NCBI GenBank assembly: GCA_002170485.2
Contig: NHDZ02000072.1
Location: 1 to 8,518, forward strand
Reading direction: 5' to 3'
Length of the DNA stretch: 8,518 bases
Origin: MED660 sp002691025
GTDB lineage: Bacteria > Myxococcota_A > UBA9160 > UBA4427
Part shown: positions 6,926 to 8,518 of the stretch, one piece after another
How the letters are laid out: each line of letters opens with the position of its first letter
How positions within the stretch are numbered: the first letter of the stretch is position 1
The notes under the pieces: model-generated
What the model saw: the letters and a program-made list of their open reading frames with translations, nothing else
Told to the model about the DNA's origin: nothing
Database searches by the model: none
Program-made: the position numbers and the translations under genes

Positions 6926-7570
6926 ATGGAGAGTCGCCGTTGGGCCATCGGGATGGGAATCCTGACCGCCTGCTTTGGAGTCCTGGTTTCCAGCGTGGCA
7001 TGGGGTTCGGGAGACGCGTGTGCGCTCGATTCGGACTGTGGGGCGGGCAATTTCTGTGAGCGGGATCCGCTTTCGTGCGCGGGACCCGGAACCTGCGAGG
7101 CTCTGCCCGAAGCCTGCATGGAGATCTATGACCCCGTGTGCGGATGCGACGGGGTGACCTATTCCAACTCGTGTTATGCCACGATCGCGGGGACGGGTGT
7201 CGCTCAATTGGGAGAGTGCAACCCAGTGAGCGATTGCCTCGCCAATGGAACGGGCGATGTCTGTAGCGAGCTCTTCTATTGTGCCGTGGGACCGGGTCAA
7301 TGTGAGGACTCGGTTCCCGGAACCTGCGAGGCCATGCCCCAGGCGTGTCCCTACAACTGGGATCCTGTTTGCGGCTGTGATGGCGTTACCTATGCCAATG
7401 CCTGCGCGGCTCGCGCCGAGGGTATCAATGTGGCGCAAGCAGGGGAGTGTGTGACCGTCGCGACGGGAGTCCCGGTGCTTTCCTCGGGCTACGCCGCTTT
7501 GCTTCTGGCTCTTCTGGTCTCCGGAGTGGGAATGTGGACGCTGGGTCGCGTCCGATCCAAGGCTTCCTGA
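6926..7570 (+). CDS. Secreted two-repeat Kazal-like protein with IPTL/PEP-CTERM-like C-terminal tail
   Basis: The product has 214 residues from ATG 6926; GTG at 6923 would add one. An N-terminal signal peptide (SRR, then a hydrophobic run to about 27) leads into two Cys-rich modules. Each ends in a Kazal-like unit, Cys57-Cys98 and Cys134-Cys175, sharing DPVCGCDGVTY and a terminal GEC. Compared with classical Kazal inhibitors there is an extra Cys (the second in CGC) and the usual fifth Cys seems absent, a pattern seen in bacterial homologues. Each unit is preceded by a four-Cys stretch (38-57 and 113-134). The tail from about 182 has VPVLSS, a hydrophobic helix and Arg/Lys-rich end, resembling IPTL-CTERM or PEP-CTERM sorting signals but lacking the exact motif, so it may be only a membrane anchor. 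Expected location is outside the cytoplasm. Protease inhibition is plausible but not shown; its place 59 bp after the M48 gene is suggestive only. Confidence 0.85.
   Translation: MESRRWAIGMGILTACFGVLVSSVAWGSGDACALDSDCGAGNFCERDPLSCAGPGTCEALPEACMEIYDPVCGCDGVTYSNSCYATIAGTGVAQLGECNPVSDCLANGTGDVCSELFYCAVGPGQCEDSVPGTCEAMPQACPYNWDPVCGCDGVTYANACAARAEGINVAQAGECVTVATGVPVLSSGYAALLLALLVSGVGMWTLGRVRSKAS
7094..7219 (+). repeat. Kazal-like repeat, copy 1 (period 231 bp)
   Basis: This encodes residues 57-98. It aligns without gaps to copy 2 at an offset of exactly 231 bp, with 27 of 42 residues identical by hand count. A 17-base exact match, CCCGGAACCTGCGAGGC, spans its left edge (7085-7101). Confidence 0.85.
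7325..7450 (+). repeat. Kazal-like repeat, copy 2
   Basis: This encodes residues 134-175. The 17-base match to copy 1 lies at 7316-7332. The divergence of other positions points to an old internal duplication rather than a recent one. Confidence 0.85.
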
Positions 7571-7603
7571 TCGGAGGGCCGGTGATGGGATTGGCGCGTC
7601 GTT

Positions 7604-8518
7604 CTATTCGCCTTCGGGCCCGATGGCTAGCTTGAAGAGATCCTTGAAGGCCGCATAGTAATCGGCGTCTTCTTCGTGGCGGGCGAGTTCGACCCATTCC
7701 GCGTCGCTCATCCGGGTTCGTCCTTCGCAGAGTTCGTCCCCACCCCAAGCGCAGGGGTAACGCAGTCTGTCTGTGTCGTTTTCCAGGGCTCCGTGGATGA
7801 CCTGGGCGACTTCTTCGGCGCTGATGTTGGCGGCGATGCCCGCAGCGTAGAACTGGAGCATCCGTCGGTAGGCGGGCTCGTAGGCGGTGGGTGTCGGGTG
7901 TCCGACATTCTTGGGAAGGATGGCGGTGCGTGTGACTCCGGGTTCGATGAGGGAGACGCGGATGCCAAAAGGCGCGACTTCCTGGGCGAGGCTTTCGCTG
8001 AGACATTCCACGGCCCACTTGGAAGACGAGTAGATGACCTGGGCCAGGGCGGCGATCCGGCCCGCAATGGAACTGATGTTGACCACGTGCCCCGACTTCT
8101 GCTCCCGCATGGCGGGGAGGACGGCCTGGGTGCAGCGGATGATGCCCCAGAAGTTTGTTTCGAAGACGAGTTTGGCCTCTTCGATGTCGACATCCTCGAC
8201 CGTGGCGTTCATGCCGATCCCGGCATTGTTGACCAGGACGTCGAGGGGCCCGGAGTCCGAGAGGATATCGCCGGTGGCCTTTTTTACAGAGGCGTCACTG
8301 TTGACGTCGAGTTCAATGGGGTGGACGGTGGCCTTTGCCTGGGCGGCCATTTCCAGGAGTCGTTCCGCTTTGTCGAGGTTGCGCATGCCGGCAAAGACTT
8401 CGTAGCCGTTCGCAGCCAGATGCAGAGCCGTGCCGCCGTCGGCACCCGTCGCGTCGACGTTGCACCTGCGACGCGTGGGACGGGCGGCGTGCGCACATGC
8501 GCGCCTGCATGCGCATGC
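7604..8518 (-). CDS. Short-chain dehydrogenase/reductase (SDR), N-terminus incomplete or altered
   Basis: This is a classical SDR, an NAD(P)-dependent oxidoreductase with a Rossmann fold and unknown substrate. Numbered from the only in-frame ATG (8386, 260 residues), it has NNAG at 53-56, structural Asn78 in TNFWG, catalytic Ser106 in NISSIAG, Tyr119 and Lys123 in YSSSK, and the PG motif of IEPGVTRT at 149-150. That ATG lies inside the Rossmann fold, after beta-2. Reading upstream in the same frame gives sensible SDR sequence (ALHLAANGYEVFAG), so the gene must begin earlier. No start or stop codon occurs before the window edge, hence the partial call. The expected TGxxxGxG glycine loop reads TGADGG directly followed by TALHLA, about four residues short, and the 25 residues before it are Arg/Ala/Cys-rich and not SDR-like. 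A deletion, poor terminal sequence or a pseudogene are all possible. It converges on the Kazal gene with a 33-bp gap and no visible terminator. Confidence 0.85.
   Translation of the reverse strand, partial: ACACRRACAHAARPTRRRCNVDATGADGGTALHLAANGYEVFAGMRNLDKAERLLEMAAQAKATVHPIELDVNSDASVKKATGDILSDSGPLDVLVNNAGIGMNATVEDVDIEEAKLVFETNFWGIIRCTQAVLPAMREQKSGHVVNISSIAGRIAALAQVIYSSSKWAVECLSESLAQEVAPFGIRVSLIEPGVTRTAILPKNVGHPTPTAYEPAYRRMLQFYAAGIAANISAEEVAQVIHGALENDTDRLRYPCAWGGDELCEGRTRMSDAEWVELARHEEDADYYAAFKDLFKLAIGPEGE
8487..8518. repeat. GC-rich alternating purine-pyrimidine tract and palindrome at the window end
   Basis: Positions 8487-8504 alternate purine and pyrimidine for 18 bases, and 8507-8518 is the perfect 12-bp palindrome GCATGCGCATGC. 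The tract overlaps the doubtful 5' end of the SDR gene. It may be genuine, Z-DNA-prone sequence, or an artefact of a sequence end. Confidence 0.5.

Overview
The window is ordinary-looking chromosomal DNA of a GC-rich (about 60% by eye, not counted) diderm bacterium. It is densely coding, with short gaps and Shine-Dalgarno-type start sites. The outer-membrane clue is a LolA-like periplasmic protein encoded with a split MacB/LolCDE-type ABC transporter. The secreted Kazal-repeat protein with an IPTL/PEP-CTERM-like tail, and the large M48 protease paired with LemA, would fit a proteobacterial or myxobacterial-type lineage or a related uncultured phylum. The sequence alone does not fix the taxon. 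No tRNA, rRNA, insertion sequence, CRISPR array or phage gene is seen.

Layout. (1) Positions 119-4097, minus strand, hold a tight four-gene operon read from right to left: a LolA-like outer-membrane lipoprotein-sorting protein, two paralogous FtsX/MacB-type permeases, and a LolD/MacB-type ATPase. Junctions are a 4-bp overlap, a 19-bp gap and a 4-bp gap. Positions 1-118, beyond the ATPase stop, show no gene and no convincing terminator. (2) Positions 4098-4280 are a divergent intergenic region with a weak possible promoter and one 10-bp palindrome. (3) Positions 4281-7570, plus strand, hold LemA, a 650-residue HtpX-like M48 metalloprotease with a long extra C-terminal region, and a secreted protein with two Kazal-like repeats and a C-terminal sorting-type tail. 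(4) Positions 7604-8518, minus strand and converging on the previous gene, hold a short-chain dehydrogenase whose N-terminus is damaged or cut by the window edge.

How they may work together. The minus operon reads as an envelope lipid or lipoprotein export machine: ATPase, two inner-membrane permeases and a periplasmic carrier. The plus-strand set reads as membrane proteolysis: LemA and M48 are a known pair, and a possible protease-inhibitor protein follows. Both sets act in the cell envelope and diverge from one intergenic region, but shared regulation is inference. I see no clear previously undescribed system. The best leads are the C-terminal region of the M48 protein, the protease-inhibitor adjacency and the Kazal-repeat surface protein.
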